From Streptomyces longisporoflavus (GTDB taxonomy: Bacteria; Actinomycetota; Actinomycetes; Streptomycetales; Streptomycetaceae): 64,000 nt of DNA. Positions 16,348 to 23,002 of the stretch are shown here, piece by piece. The position numbers and the translations under genes are program-made. How positions within the stretch are numbered: the first letter of the stretch is position 1; every line of letters begins with the position of its first letter. The notes under the pieces were generated by a model. The model was not told the origin of the DNA. It searched no databases and saw only the letters and a list, made by a program, of their open reading frames with translations. The DNA is taken from positions 306,676 through 370,675 of the forward strand of contig NZ_BMTR01000008.1 of NCBI RefSeq assembly GCF_014649775.1, given 5' to 3'.

Positions 16348-18699
16348 TTAGCCGCGACGCGCCGCCGGGGGCTGTGCCGGATCCCCGGAAAGCGGACGCC
16401 GATCGGCGGCTTGCGGTGTCCCGGGCGTCTGCCGCTCTCCGTGGGCCCCGTGGGCCCCGTGGGCCCCGTAGCGCTCGGCCGCCCGCTCCTCGGCGCGGCG
16501 GATCGCGCGGGACGGCCACCAGGTGGCGCGCCCGAGCAGCAGCAGCGCCGCCGGCAGAATCATGACGCGAATCACGAAGGCGTCCAGCAGGACGGCCGCC
16601 GCCAGGACGAAGCCCATCTGCTTCATCTCCAGGATGTGCAGCATCACGAAGCTCGCGAAGACGGTGACCATGACGATCGCGGCGCTGGTGACGACCTTGG
16701 CCGACGAGCTGATGCCCTGGATGACGGCCTGCCGGGTGGGTACGCCGTTCAGCGCGGCCTCCCGGATCCGGCTGACCACGAACACCTGGTAGTCCATCGA
16801 GAGCCCGAAGAGGATCACGAAGAGGAAGAGCGGCACGCGCGAGGAGATCCCGCCGAGCGAGACGAACGAGAGCAGTTCCTCGGCCCACTTCCCCTGGAAG
16901 ACCAGGACGAGCAGTCCGAGCGCGGACGCGGCGGAGAGCAGGTTGAGCACGATGCCGAGCAGTCCGAGGACGATCGAGCGGAACGCGAAGACCGTCATGG
17001 CGAAGGTCATCAGGAGCAGGAAGCCGAGGACGAGCGGCAGTTTCTGGTTCTGGTGCGCCACGTAGTCGGTGCCGCGCGGCACTTCGCCGGTGACGGCGGT
17101 CTCGACGCCGGGCAGCTTGCCGACGGTCGCGGGGAGGTGGTCGTGGCGGAGGTGGTCGAGGGAGGCGACGGCCTTGTCGGAGTATGTGGCGTGCGGGGCG
17201 TTGAGCTCCAGTGTGGTGGTCCTGCGGTCCTTTGAGGAGCGCAGGAGCGGGGCCCCGGAGGGGTGCGAGAAGAGCGGATCGGCCGCAGCCCTGCGGTCGA
17301 GGTCGCGCAGCGCCTGACGCACTTCGGCGGCCTGCGAGGCCTCGGCGCGCACCACGACCAGGTGCCGGACGCGCTGCTCGGGGAAGGCGTCGAGCAACCG
17401 GTCGTACCCCTGCATCGCCGGGATGTCGCGCGAGAAGCTGTCGCGCGCCGGGTCCTTGAGGTTCATGTCCAGCGCGGGCAGCGCCAGACCGAGCATGACG
17501 AGGACGGAGAGGCACAGGGTGAGCGCGGGGCGCTTGCGGGCCGGCGTGAGCAGCGCGTTCCAGGCCCGTCCGGGCTTCTTCTCCTCGTACGTCTTCACCG
17601 GCTTGCCCAGGGTCAGCCGCTTGGCCGCCCGGCGTTCCGCGCGCTCGCCGAGCTTGACGAGGAGCGCCGGCAGTACGGTCACCGAGCTGACCACGGCGAC
17701 GGCCACGACCAGGATGGTGCCGGTCGCGAGCGAGTCGAAGATGACGTCACCGGCGAGGTAGAGGGCGGCGGTGGAGACGATGACCGCGAGCCCGGAGACC
17801 ACGATCGCGCGGCCGGCCGTGGCCGCGGCGGCCTCGACCAGGGCCGCGGAGGTGAGGCGCCCGCCGGCGCGGGCCCGCTCCTCGCGTTCGCGCTTGAGGT
17901 AGAAGAGCGTGTAGTCGACGCCGACCGCCATGCCGATGAGCAAGATCATGTTCATCCCGACGCCGGTGTCCGGCAGCAGGTGCGAGGCCAGCATCGCCAG
18001 GCCCATGGTCGCCATGATCGAGGTGACGGCGAGCAGCAGCGGTACGCCGACCATGACGACGGAGCCGAAGACCAGGGCGAGCGTGATCAGCGTGACGGGG
18101 AGCGTGATCGCCTCGGAGAAGGCGAGGTCCTTGCCGCGCTGCTCGTTGACGCCCTGGCTCACCGATGCGGCGCCGGTCTCCTCGATCACCAGGTCCGGGT
18201 GGGCCTTCGCGGCCTTCTCGGTCTCGGCCCGCAGCGGGACGACGTTCTTCTTGCCGTCCTGGTCGGGGCCGTCGAGCTCCACCTGGATGCGCAGGACCCG
18301 TCCGTCGGCCGACTTCACCGGTGCCGCCACCGAGGCGACTTGTGGCAGTGACTTCATCCGGGCGGTGATGTCCTCGACGGCCGCGTCGGCTGCCGCCTTG
18401 TCCAGCGCGCCTTTCCCGGCACGGACGAGTACCTGCTCCGTGGGCCGCAACTGGACGCCGCCCTCGGTCGCGAGGGCCTCCGCACGGCCCGCCTCGCCGA
18501 CGCGGTAGTCCTCGCTGCTCGCGCTGTTCATGCCCGCGGCGATGCCGCCTCCCAGGCAGAGCACCACGAACACCAGCCAGCCGATGATCGCCCGCCCCGG
18601 ATGCAGTGCGCTCCATCTGGCCACGCGCACCGTGGCCGATCGCTTCCTCATGACCATCCCCGCCCCTTCGCCGTCGTCCGGCGTCATCCAGTCCTTCAT
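16348..18699 (-). CDS. MMPL/RND-family membrane transporter
   Basis: The 783-residue protein has the MMPL layout: an N-terminal TM (ALHPGRAIIGWLVFVVLCLG), an extracytoplasmic domain, a block of TMs with GMAVGVDYTLFYLKRERE, a second extracytoplasmic domain, and a second block with LFGLSMDYQVFVVSRIREA. These paired GxxxDY motifs are the proton-relay segments of MMPL proteins. It probably exports a lipid or hydrophobic compound. The C-terminal tail contains a GAH repeat encoded by a 9-base tandem repeat near 16440-16467. It is divergent from the ArsR-like regulator, with repeated TGACAG sites between. Confidence 0.9.
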   Translation of the reverse strand: MKDWMTPDDGEGAGMVMRKRSATVRVARWSALHPGRAIIGWLVFVVLCLGGGIAAGMNSASSEDYRVGEAGRAEALATEGGVQLRPTEQVLVRAGKGALDKAAADAAVEDITARMKSLPQVASVAAPVKSADGRVLRIQVELDGPDQDGKKNVVPLRAETEKAAKAHPDLVIEETGAASVSQGVNEQRGKDLAFSEAITLPVTLITLALVFGSVVMVGVPLLLAVTSIMATMGLAMLASHLLPDTGVGMNMILLIGMAVGVDYTLFYLKREREERARAGGRLTSAALVEAAAATAGRAIVVSGLAVIVSTAALYLAGDVIFDSLATGTILVVAVAVVSSVTVLPALLVKLGERAERRAAKRLTLGKPVKTYEEKKPGRAWNALLTPARKRPALTLCLSVLVMLGLALPALDMNLKDPARDSFSRDIPAMQGYDRLLDAFPEQRVRHLVVVRAEASQAAEVRQALRDLDRRAAADPLFSHPSGAPLLRSSKDRRTTTLELNAPHATYSDKAVASLDHLRHDHLPATVGKLPGVETAVTGEVPRGTDYVAHQNQKLPLVLGFLLLMTFAMTVFAFRSIVLGLLGIVLNLLSAASALGLLVLVFQGKWAEELLSFVSLGGISSRVPLFLFVILFGLSMDYQVFVVSRIREAALNGVPTRQAVIQGISSSAKVVTSAAIVMVTVFASFVMLHILEMKQMGFVLAAAVLLDAFVIRVMILPAALLLLGRATWWPSRAIRRAEERAAERYGAHGAHGAHGERQTPGTPQAADRRPLSGDPAQPPAARRG

Positions 18700-18820
18700 G
18701 TGTAAGTGGAGACTGACAGGTGAAGGAACGAGCCGTCAACTGTCATTCGAAGCCGTGAGGGGTTGGACCGGTCGCGGATTGACAGCGGTTCCCGTCATGC
18801 GTAAGTCTGGGCTGACAGGT
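18697..18820. promoter_or_regulatory. Direct repeats with TGACAG boxes between mmpL and arsR-like genes
   Basis: Two 25-base direct repeats start at 18697 and 18796 (20 of 25 positions match; both have CATG, GTAAGT and CTGACAGGT). Each ends in TGACAG. A further TGACAG lies at 18780-18785 and its complement CTGTCA at 18740-18745. The first repeat overlaps the mmpL start codon. They are probable operators for the adjacent HTH regulator. Confidence 0.55.
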
Positions 18821-18845
18821 TTCGGGACCAGCGCAAAGGCGGGCC

Positions 18846-19175
18846 ATGGACAGCGAAGAGCTGCTCGCCTTCCTCTCCGCCGTGGGCCATGCCCAGCGGA
18901 TCCGCATCATCACCGAGCTCGCCCCGGGGCAGCTGTACGTCAGCGAACTGGCGCGGCGGCTCGGTGTCTCCCGCCCCCTGCTCTACATGCACCTCGAACG
19001 CCTGGAGAAGGCCGGTCTCGTCGTCGGCCGCCTGGAGCTCTCCGACGACGGCAAGGCGCTCAAGTACTTCGAACTGGCGCCCTTCGACGTGCGCCTGAAC
19101 GTGGACACGATCCTCGCGGCCGTCCGGCAGGACGCGTCCGACGAGACAGGACAGCACTCACCTGAGGGGTCTTAA
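18846..19175 (+). CDS. ArsR-type winged-helix regulator
   Basis: The 109-residue protein is a single winged-helix domain: LLAFLSAVGHAQRIRIITEL, then the recognition helix region VSELARRLGVSRPLLYMHLE and the wing GLVVGRLELSDDGKALKYFEL. It has no cysteine pair, so metal sensing of the classical ArsR kind is unlikely. It is divergent from the MMPL gene and probably represses it through the TGACAG repeats. Its stop overlaps the next start as TAATG (19173-19177), so the small membrane protein is translationally coupled. Confidence 0.82.
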   Translation: MDSEELLAFLSAVGHAQRIRIITELAPGQLYVSELARRLGVSRPLLYMHLERLEKAGLVVGRLELSDDGKALKYFELAPFDVRLNVDTILAAVRQDASDETGQHSPEGS

Positions 19176-19414
19176 TGGACGACGTGATCATCCCGGTCGC
19201 CTTCTTCCTGATACTCGCCGGCGCGGTCGTGTCGGTCGCCTACTTCCAGTCGCAGCGCAACCGCGAGCGCGACCGCCAGTGGGCCGAGGCGATGGAGCAG
19301 TACCGCGAGGTCGTCGAGCGCGCCAGGTCCGAGCAGGAAGCGGCGCGGTTGCAGATCGTCGAGCTCAGCTACCGGCTCAAGAACGTCGAGGGCCTGTTGC
19401 GCAGCGTGGACTGA
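19175..19414 (+). CDS. Small single-pass membrane protein with coiled coil
   Basis: The 79-residue protein has one N-terminal transmembrane helix (IIPVAFFLILAGAVVSVAYF, residues about 4-24). A charged cytoplasmic helix rich in Arg/Glu (RNRERDRQWAEAMEQYREVV) follows and is predicted to form a coiled coil. The function is unknown. Coupling to the ArsR-like gene by a TAATG overlap suggests a role with the regulator or the divergent MMPL transporter, perhaps sequestering or sensing at the membrane; this is inference. Confidence 0.75.
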   Translation: MDDVIIPVAFFLILAGAVVSVAYFQSQRNRERDRQWAEAMEQYREVVERARSEQEAARLQIVELSYRLKNVEGLLRSVD

Positions 19415-19514
19415 GAATCCGGGGCGGCAACCGGGACCGGCAGGTGCACGGGGGTGCCCTCCGCGGACCGTGCGTGTGTAGCTTGGGCGTCGGTCTGAGA
19501 CGCTTTGACCGTTC

Positions 19515-19534
19515 AACCTGAGCAACCTGAGCAA
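19515..19534 (+). repeat. Tandem 9-base repeat upstream of the first trkA gene
   Basis: AACCTGAGC is repeated twice directly (19515-19532) and followed by AA. It lies 30 bases before the trkA start and just after a TTGACC box at 19505. It may be part of the promoter region; no function is shown. Confidence 0.35.
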
Positions 19535-19563
19535 AAAGTATTGACACAGCCGGAAGGACGGGC

Positions 19564-20232
19564 GTGCACATCGTCATCATGGGCTGCGGGAGAGTCGGTT
19601 CCGCTCTCGCGCAGACCCTGGAACAACAGGGGCACACGGTCGCCGTGATCGACCGGGACCCCACCGCCTTCCGCCGGCTCGGCTCCGGCTTCGGTGGGCG
19701 CCGCGTCACCGGCATCGGCTTTGACCAGGACACCTTGCGCGAGTCCGGCATCGAGGAGGCGGGCGCCTTCGCGGCGGTCAGCAGCGGCGACAACTCGAAC
19801 ATCATCGCCGCCCGCGTGGCCCGCGAGATGTTCGGCATCGAGAACGTCGCCGCCCGTATCTACGACCCCCGCCGCGCCGAGGTCTACCAGCGCCTCGGTA
19901 TCCCCACCGTCGCCACGGTCCGCTGGACCGCCGACCAGATGCTGCGCAGGCTGCTGCCCTCCGGGGCCGAGCCGCTGTGGCGCGACCCCACCGGCGGCGT
20001 GCAGCTCGCCGAGGTGCACGCGTCCGAGTCCTGGATCGGCCGCAAGATCAGTGAGCTCCAGGAGGAGACCGGCGTCCGCGTGGCCTTCCTCACCCGGCTG
20101 GGCGAGGCGGTCCTGCCGACCTCCCAGACGGTGCTCCAGGAGGGCGACCTGGTGCACGTGATGATGCGCACCGACGAGGTCGAGAAGGTCGAAGCGGCGT
20201 TCGCCGAAGGCCCCGAGGAAGGCGGTCACTGA
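19564..20232 (+). CDS. TrkA-family potassium-uptake regulatory protein (first of pair)
   Basis: The 222-residue protein has a RCK_N Rossmann domain (MHIVIMGCGRVGSALAQTLE with the G-x-G-x-x-G nucleotide loop; VIDRDPTAFRRL acidic end of strand 2) followed by a RCK_C domain (VHASESWIGRKISELQEETG to VHVMMRTDEVEKVE). Such proteins bind NAD(H) or ATP and gate K+ transporters at the inner face of the membrane. The GTG at 19564 has GGAAGGA upstream. Its stop overlaps the second trkA start. The tandem resembles mycobacterial CeoB/CeoC; a possible partner is the APC/KimA-like permease nearby. Confidence 0.9.
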   Translation: MHIVIMGCGRVGSALAQTLEQQGHTVAVIDRDPTAFRRLGSGFGGRRVTGIGFDQDTLRESGIEEAGAFAAVSSGDNSNIIAARVAREMFGIENVAARIYDPRRAEVYQRLGIPTVATVRWTADQMLRRLLPSGAEPLWRDPTGGVQLAEVHASESWIGRKISELQEETGVRVAFLTRLGEAVLPTSQTVLQEGDLVHVMMRTDEVEKVEAAFAEGPEEGGH

Positions 20233-20909
20233 TGAGGGTCGCCATTGCCGGAGCGGGCGCGGTGGGACGTTCCATCGCCGGTGAGCTCCTGGAGAACGGG
20301 CACGAGATCCTGCTCATCGACAAGGCGCCGACCGCCATCTCGGTCGAGCGCGTCCCGCAGGCGGAGTGGCTGCTCGCCGACGCCTGCGAGATCACCTCAC
20401 TCGACGAGGCGGCGCTCCAGCGCTGCAACGTGGTGATCGCCGCGACCGGCGACGACAAGGTCAACCTCGTCGTCTCGCTGCTCGCGAAGACCGAGTACGG
20501 CGTTCCGCGGGTCGTCGCCCGCGTGAACAACCCCAAGAACGAATGGCTCTTCAACGAGTCCTGGGGCGTCGACGTCGCGGTCTCGACCCCGCGTCTGATG
20601 TCCGCGCTCGTCGAGGAGGCGGTGAGCGTCGGTGATCTCGTACGCCTGCTGCGCTTCAGCCACGGCGACGCCAACCTCGTCGAGCTGACGCTGCCGCCCG
20701 AGTCGGCCCTCGCGGGCACGCAGGTCGGCGACGTCCAGTGGCCCGAGGACACCTCGCTCGTGACGATCATCCGCGGCACGCGGGTCCTTGCGCCGACGCC
20801 CGACGATTCCCTGGAGGCGGGTGACGAGCTTCTCTTCGTGGCGGCGCAGGCGCGCGAGGAGCAGCTGGAGGACCTGCTGTCGGTGCGCAGGGAAGACGTG
20901 GCCGGCTAG
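20232..20909 (+). CDS. TrkA-family potassium-uptake regulatory protein (second of pair)
   Basis: The 225-residue protein is a second RCK_N/RCK_C protein: MRVAIAGAGAVGRSIAGELL with the nucleotide loop, LIDKAPTAI, NVVIAATGDDKVNLVVSLLAK, and a C-terminal domain from VELTLPPESALAGTQVGDV. It starts at the ATG overlapping the previous stop (TGATG at 20230-20234), so the two TrkA subunits are made together and probably form a hetero-oligomer. A very strong hairpin follows at 20922. Confidence 0.9.
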   Translation: MRVAIAGAGAVGRSIAGELLENGHEILLIDKAPTAISVERVPQAEWLLADACEITSLDEAALQRCNVVIAATGDDKVNLVVSLLAKTEYGVPRVVARVNNPKNEWLFNESWGVDVAVSTPRLMSALVEEAVSVGDLVRLLRFSHGDANLVELTLPPESALAGTQVGDVQWPEDTSLVTIIRGTRVLAPTPDDSLEAGDELLFVAAQAREEQLEDLLSVRREDVAG

Positions 20910-20921
20910 CTCTGCGCTTTT

Positions 20922-20971
20922 ACGTACGAGAGGGGGCGCCCGGAAGATTCCGGGCGCCCCCTCTCGTACGT
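20922..20971. terminator. Bidirectional terminator with perfect 24-bp stem
   Basis: Arms 20922-20945 and 20948-20971 are perfectly complementary across 24 bp with a GA centre. The core is GGGGGCGCCCGG and both ends are ACGTACGAG/CTCGTACGT. It is flanked by TTTT on the left side. It lies between the convergent trkA and DUF3159 genes and should stop transcripts from both sides. Confidence 0.9.
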
Positions 20972-20984
20972 GTGCGGCGCGGGC

Positions 20985-21728
20985 TCAGGCCTGGCGGCGT
21001 TCCGCCTCGCGCTCCTTCTCCGCCTTCTCGGCGGCTTCCATCTCCGCGAAGACGTCGATCGGGGCCGGGGCCTTCGCGAGGAAGACCCAGGTCAGCCAGA
21101 CGGCGAGCAGGAACGGCGGGATCTTCAGGGCGATCAGGACCCAGCCGAACTGGGTCGTGTCCGCCCACCAGTAGAGCGGGAAGAGGATCGCGCACTTGGC
21201 GAGAAGGATCAGGCCCCAGGCCCAACTGGCTTTCGTGTACGCCGCCTTGCGGCCCGGGTTGCGGGTCCGCCAGGAGAGGTTCTCCTTGAAGACCGGCCCG
21301 AGGATCAGGCCGATCAGCGGGACGCCCGCGATGGCCGTGATGATGTAGGCGAGGGCGAGGCCCAGGGTGTAGAGCATGCCCGGCAGATAGAAGTCCTTGG
21401 CATTGCCGGTCATCATCGCGAAGACCACGCCGAAGGCGACACCGAAGACACCGCTGAAGGCGTGCTTGACGGTGTCCTTCATGACCAGGCGGACCACCAC
21501 GAGCACCAGGGACACCGCGAGGGCCGCGATGGCCGACATGTGCAGGTCTTTGTTGATGGTGAAGATGGTCACGAAGAGAAGGCCGGGGGCGACGGTCTCC
21601 ACCATGCCCCGCACGCCGCCGAAGGCCTCGAAGAGCGCGGCTTCGGTCACGGCCCGGGAATCGGCGTCCTGATCCGGGGAGCCCTGGTCCGTGGTTCCGT
21701 GGTCCGTCGGCTTGTCGAGGGACGTCAC
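20985..21728 (-). CDS. DUF3159 multi-pass membrane protein
   Basis: The 247-residue protein has about 6 hydrophobic segments (for example VETVAPGLLFVTIFTINKDL, AALAVSLVLVVVRLVMKD, GMLYTLGLALAYIITAIAGV). Short charged ends and the motif GPVFKENLSWRTRNPGRKAAY between helices fit DUF3159, a family almost confined to actinobacteria. The function is unknown. It lies 3 bases after the OB-fold gene in the same direction, so the two are co-expressed. It ends in a Lys/Glu-rich helix. Confidence 0.8.
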   Translation of the reverse strand: MTSLDKPTDHGTTDQGSPDQDADSRAVTEAALFEAFGGVRGMVETVAPGLLFVTIFTINKDLHMSAIAALAVSLVLVVVRLVMKDTVKHAFSGVFGVAFGVVFAMMTGNAKDFYLPGMLYTLGLALAYIITAIAGVPLIGLILGPVFKENLSWRTRNPGRKAAYTKASWAWGLILLAKCAILFPLYWWADTTQFGWVLIALKIPPFLLAVWLTWVFLAKAPAPIDVFAEMEAAEKAEKEREAERRQA

Positions 21729-21731
21729 CGG

Positions 21732-22130
21732 CTACTCCCGTCCGAGGGGTCTGAGTTCATATTTCGGGTTGAAGAGCACCCGGCGGCCCCGGCTCATCGA
21801 GACCCTGCCGGACGCGATCAGTCTGCGCCCCGGCTCGATCCCCACGATGGAGCGCCTTCCGAGCCACACCACGTCCAGAGCCGCGGAGCCGTCGAACAGC
21901 TCCGCCTCCAGGGCGGGGACCCCGGCGCGTGGCCGCAGGGTGACCGTGCGCAAGGTACCAGTAACCGTGACTATCTGGCGGTCCTGGCAGTCCCCGATGC
22001 GTGTACACCCAGCCGTCTCGGTGTCTTCGCGCAGCTCCTCCGACTCCAGATCCTCCTGGGAGGAGGACAGCCGGTCGAGCATGCGCCGGAAGCGGCCTGC
22101 CGGCTTCTCTGAACCAGGAACAGCACTCAT
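21732..22130 (-). CDS. OB-fold nucleic-acid-binding protein
   Basis: The 132-residue protein has an N-terminal acidic helix (RRMLDRLSSSQEDLESEELR) and an OB-fold of tRNA_anti/RecG-like type: RQIVTVTGTLRTVTLRPRAG, ALEAELFDGSAALDVVWLGR, then GRRLIASGRVSMSRGRRVLF. Actinobacterial genes of this type commonly sit beside DUF3159 and trkA genes. Nucleic acid binding is inferred from the fold; no partner is known. Confidence 0.78.
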   Translation of the reverse strand: MSAVPGSEKPAGRFRRMLDRLSSSQEDLESEELREDTETAGCTRIGDCQDRQIVTVTGTLRTVTLRPRAGVPALEAELFDGSAALDVVWLGRRSIVGIEPGRRLIASGRVSMSRGRRVLFNPKYELRPLGRE

Positions 22131-22219
22131 ACAGGAAGCGTACCGGGGGTCGCGGACAGCGCCGCAACGGGTGAGCTCATCTGTGCCTATGCCCGCTCAA
22201 GCCGGCCACGACCCTTGAC

Positions 22220-23002
22220 TCACCGCTCGAACCTGTAACCCATGCCGGGCTCGGTGATGAAGTGCCGCGGATGCGCGGGATCCGCCTCCAGCTTGCGCCG
22301 CAGCTGCGCCATGTAGACGCGCAGGTAGTTCGTCTCCGTACCGTACGAAGGGCCCCAGACCTCCTGGAGCAGCTGCTTCTGGCTGACCAGGCGCCCGGTG
22401 TTGCGCACGAGGACTTCCAGCAGATGCCATTCGGTGGGGGTCAGGCGTACGTCGCGTCCGCCGCGGTTGACCTTCTTGGCGGCCAGGTCGACCGTGAAGT
22501 CCTCCGTGTCCACCATCACGTCGCCCTCGCCCGCTCCCGCGGGCTCGGCCCTGCGGATGGAGGCACGAAGGCGGGCGAGCAGTTCGTCCATGCCGAAGGG
22601 CTTGGTGACGTAGTCGTCGGCGCCCGCGTCGAGCGCCTCGACCTTCTCGTCCGAGCTGTGCCGCGCGGAGAGCACCAGGATCGGGACACGCGTCCAGCCG
22701 CGCAGGCCCCTGATGACCTCGACCCCGTCCATGTCCGGCAGACCGAGGTCGAGCACGATCACGTCGGGATGGCGGGCGGCGGCGAGCTGGAGCGCGGTGG
22801 CTCCGTCGGGGGCGGCGTCCACCTCGTACTTGCGTGCCTTCAGGTTGATCACGAGGGCGCGGACGATCTGCGGCTCGTCGTCGACCACGAGCACCCTCGT
22901 GGAGGTCCTGGGGTCTCCCCCGGGAGAGTGCGGCATGGGTGCCTGCCTTTCGGGCCTTGGGGGCGTGCCGGTGGTGCCAGTGGTGCCAGTGGTGGCAGTC
23001 AT
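22220..23002 (-). CDS. kdpE: Response regulator KdpE
   Basis: The 260-residue OmpR/PhoB-type regulator has a receiver domain (RVLVVDDEPQIVRALVINLK, phosphorylation Asp85 in VIVLDLGLPD, PFGMDELLARLRA) and a C-terminal winged helix (VRLTPTEWHLLEVLVRNTGR to HFITEPGMGYRFER). KdpE activates kdpFABC when K+ is limiting. The start overlaps the kdpD stop (ATGA at 22999-23002). The first 22 residues are a Thr/Gly repeat encoded by short DNA repeats near 22975-23000, so the ATG for MPHSPGG (22936) is an alternative start. The kdpFABC genes lie 13 kb away on the same strand. Confidence 0.92.
   Translation of the reverse strand: MTATTGTTGTTGTPPRPERQAPMPHSPGGDPRTSTRVLVVDDEPQIVRALVINLKARKYEVDAAPDGATALQLAAARHPDVIVLDLGLPDMDGVEVIRGLRGWTRVPILVLSARHSSDEKVEALDAGADDYVTKPFGMDELLARLRASIRRAEPAGAGEGDVMVDTEDFTVDLAAKKVNRGGRDVRLTPTEWHLLEVLVRNTGRLVSQKQLLQEVWGPSYGTETNYLRVYMAQLRRKLEADPAHPRHFITEPGMGYRFER

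Noticed and set aside
16440..16467. Tandem 9-base repeat in the mmpL 3' end
   Set aside because: It encodes a GAH tail and is a simple in-frame coding repeat with no sign of regulatory role.
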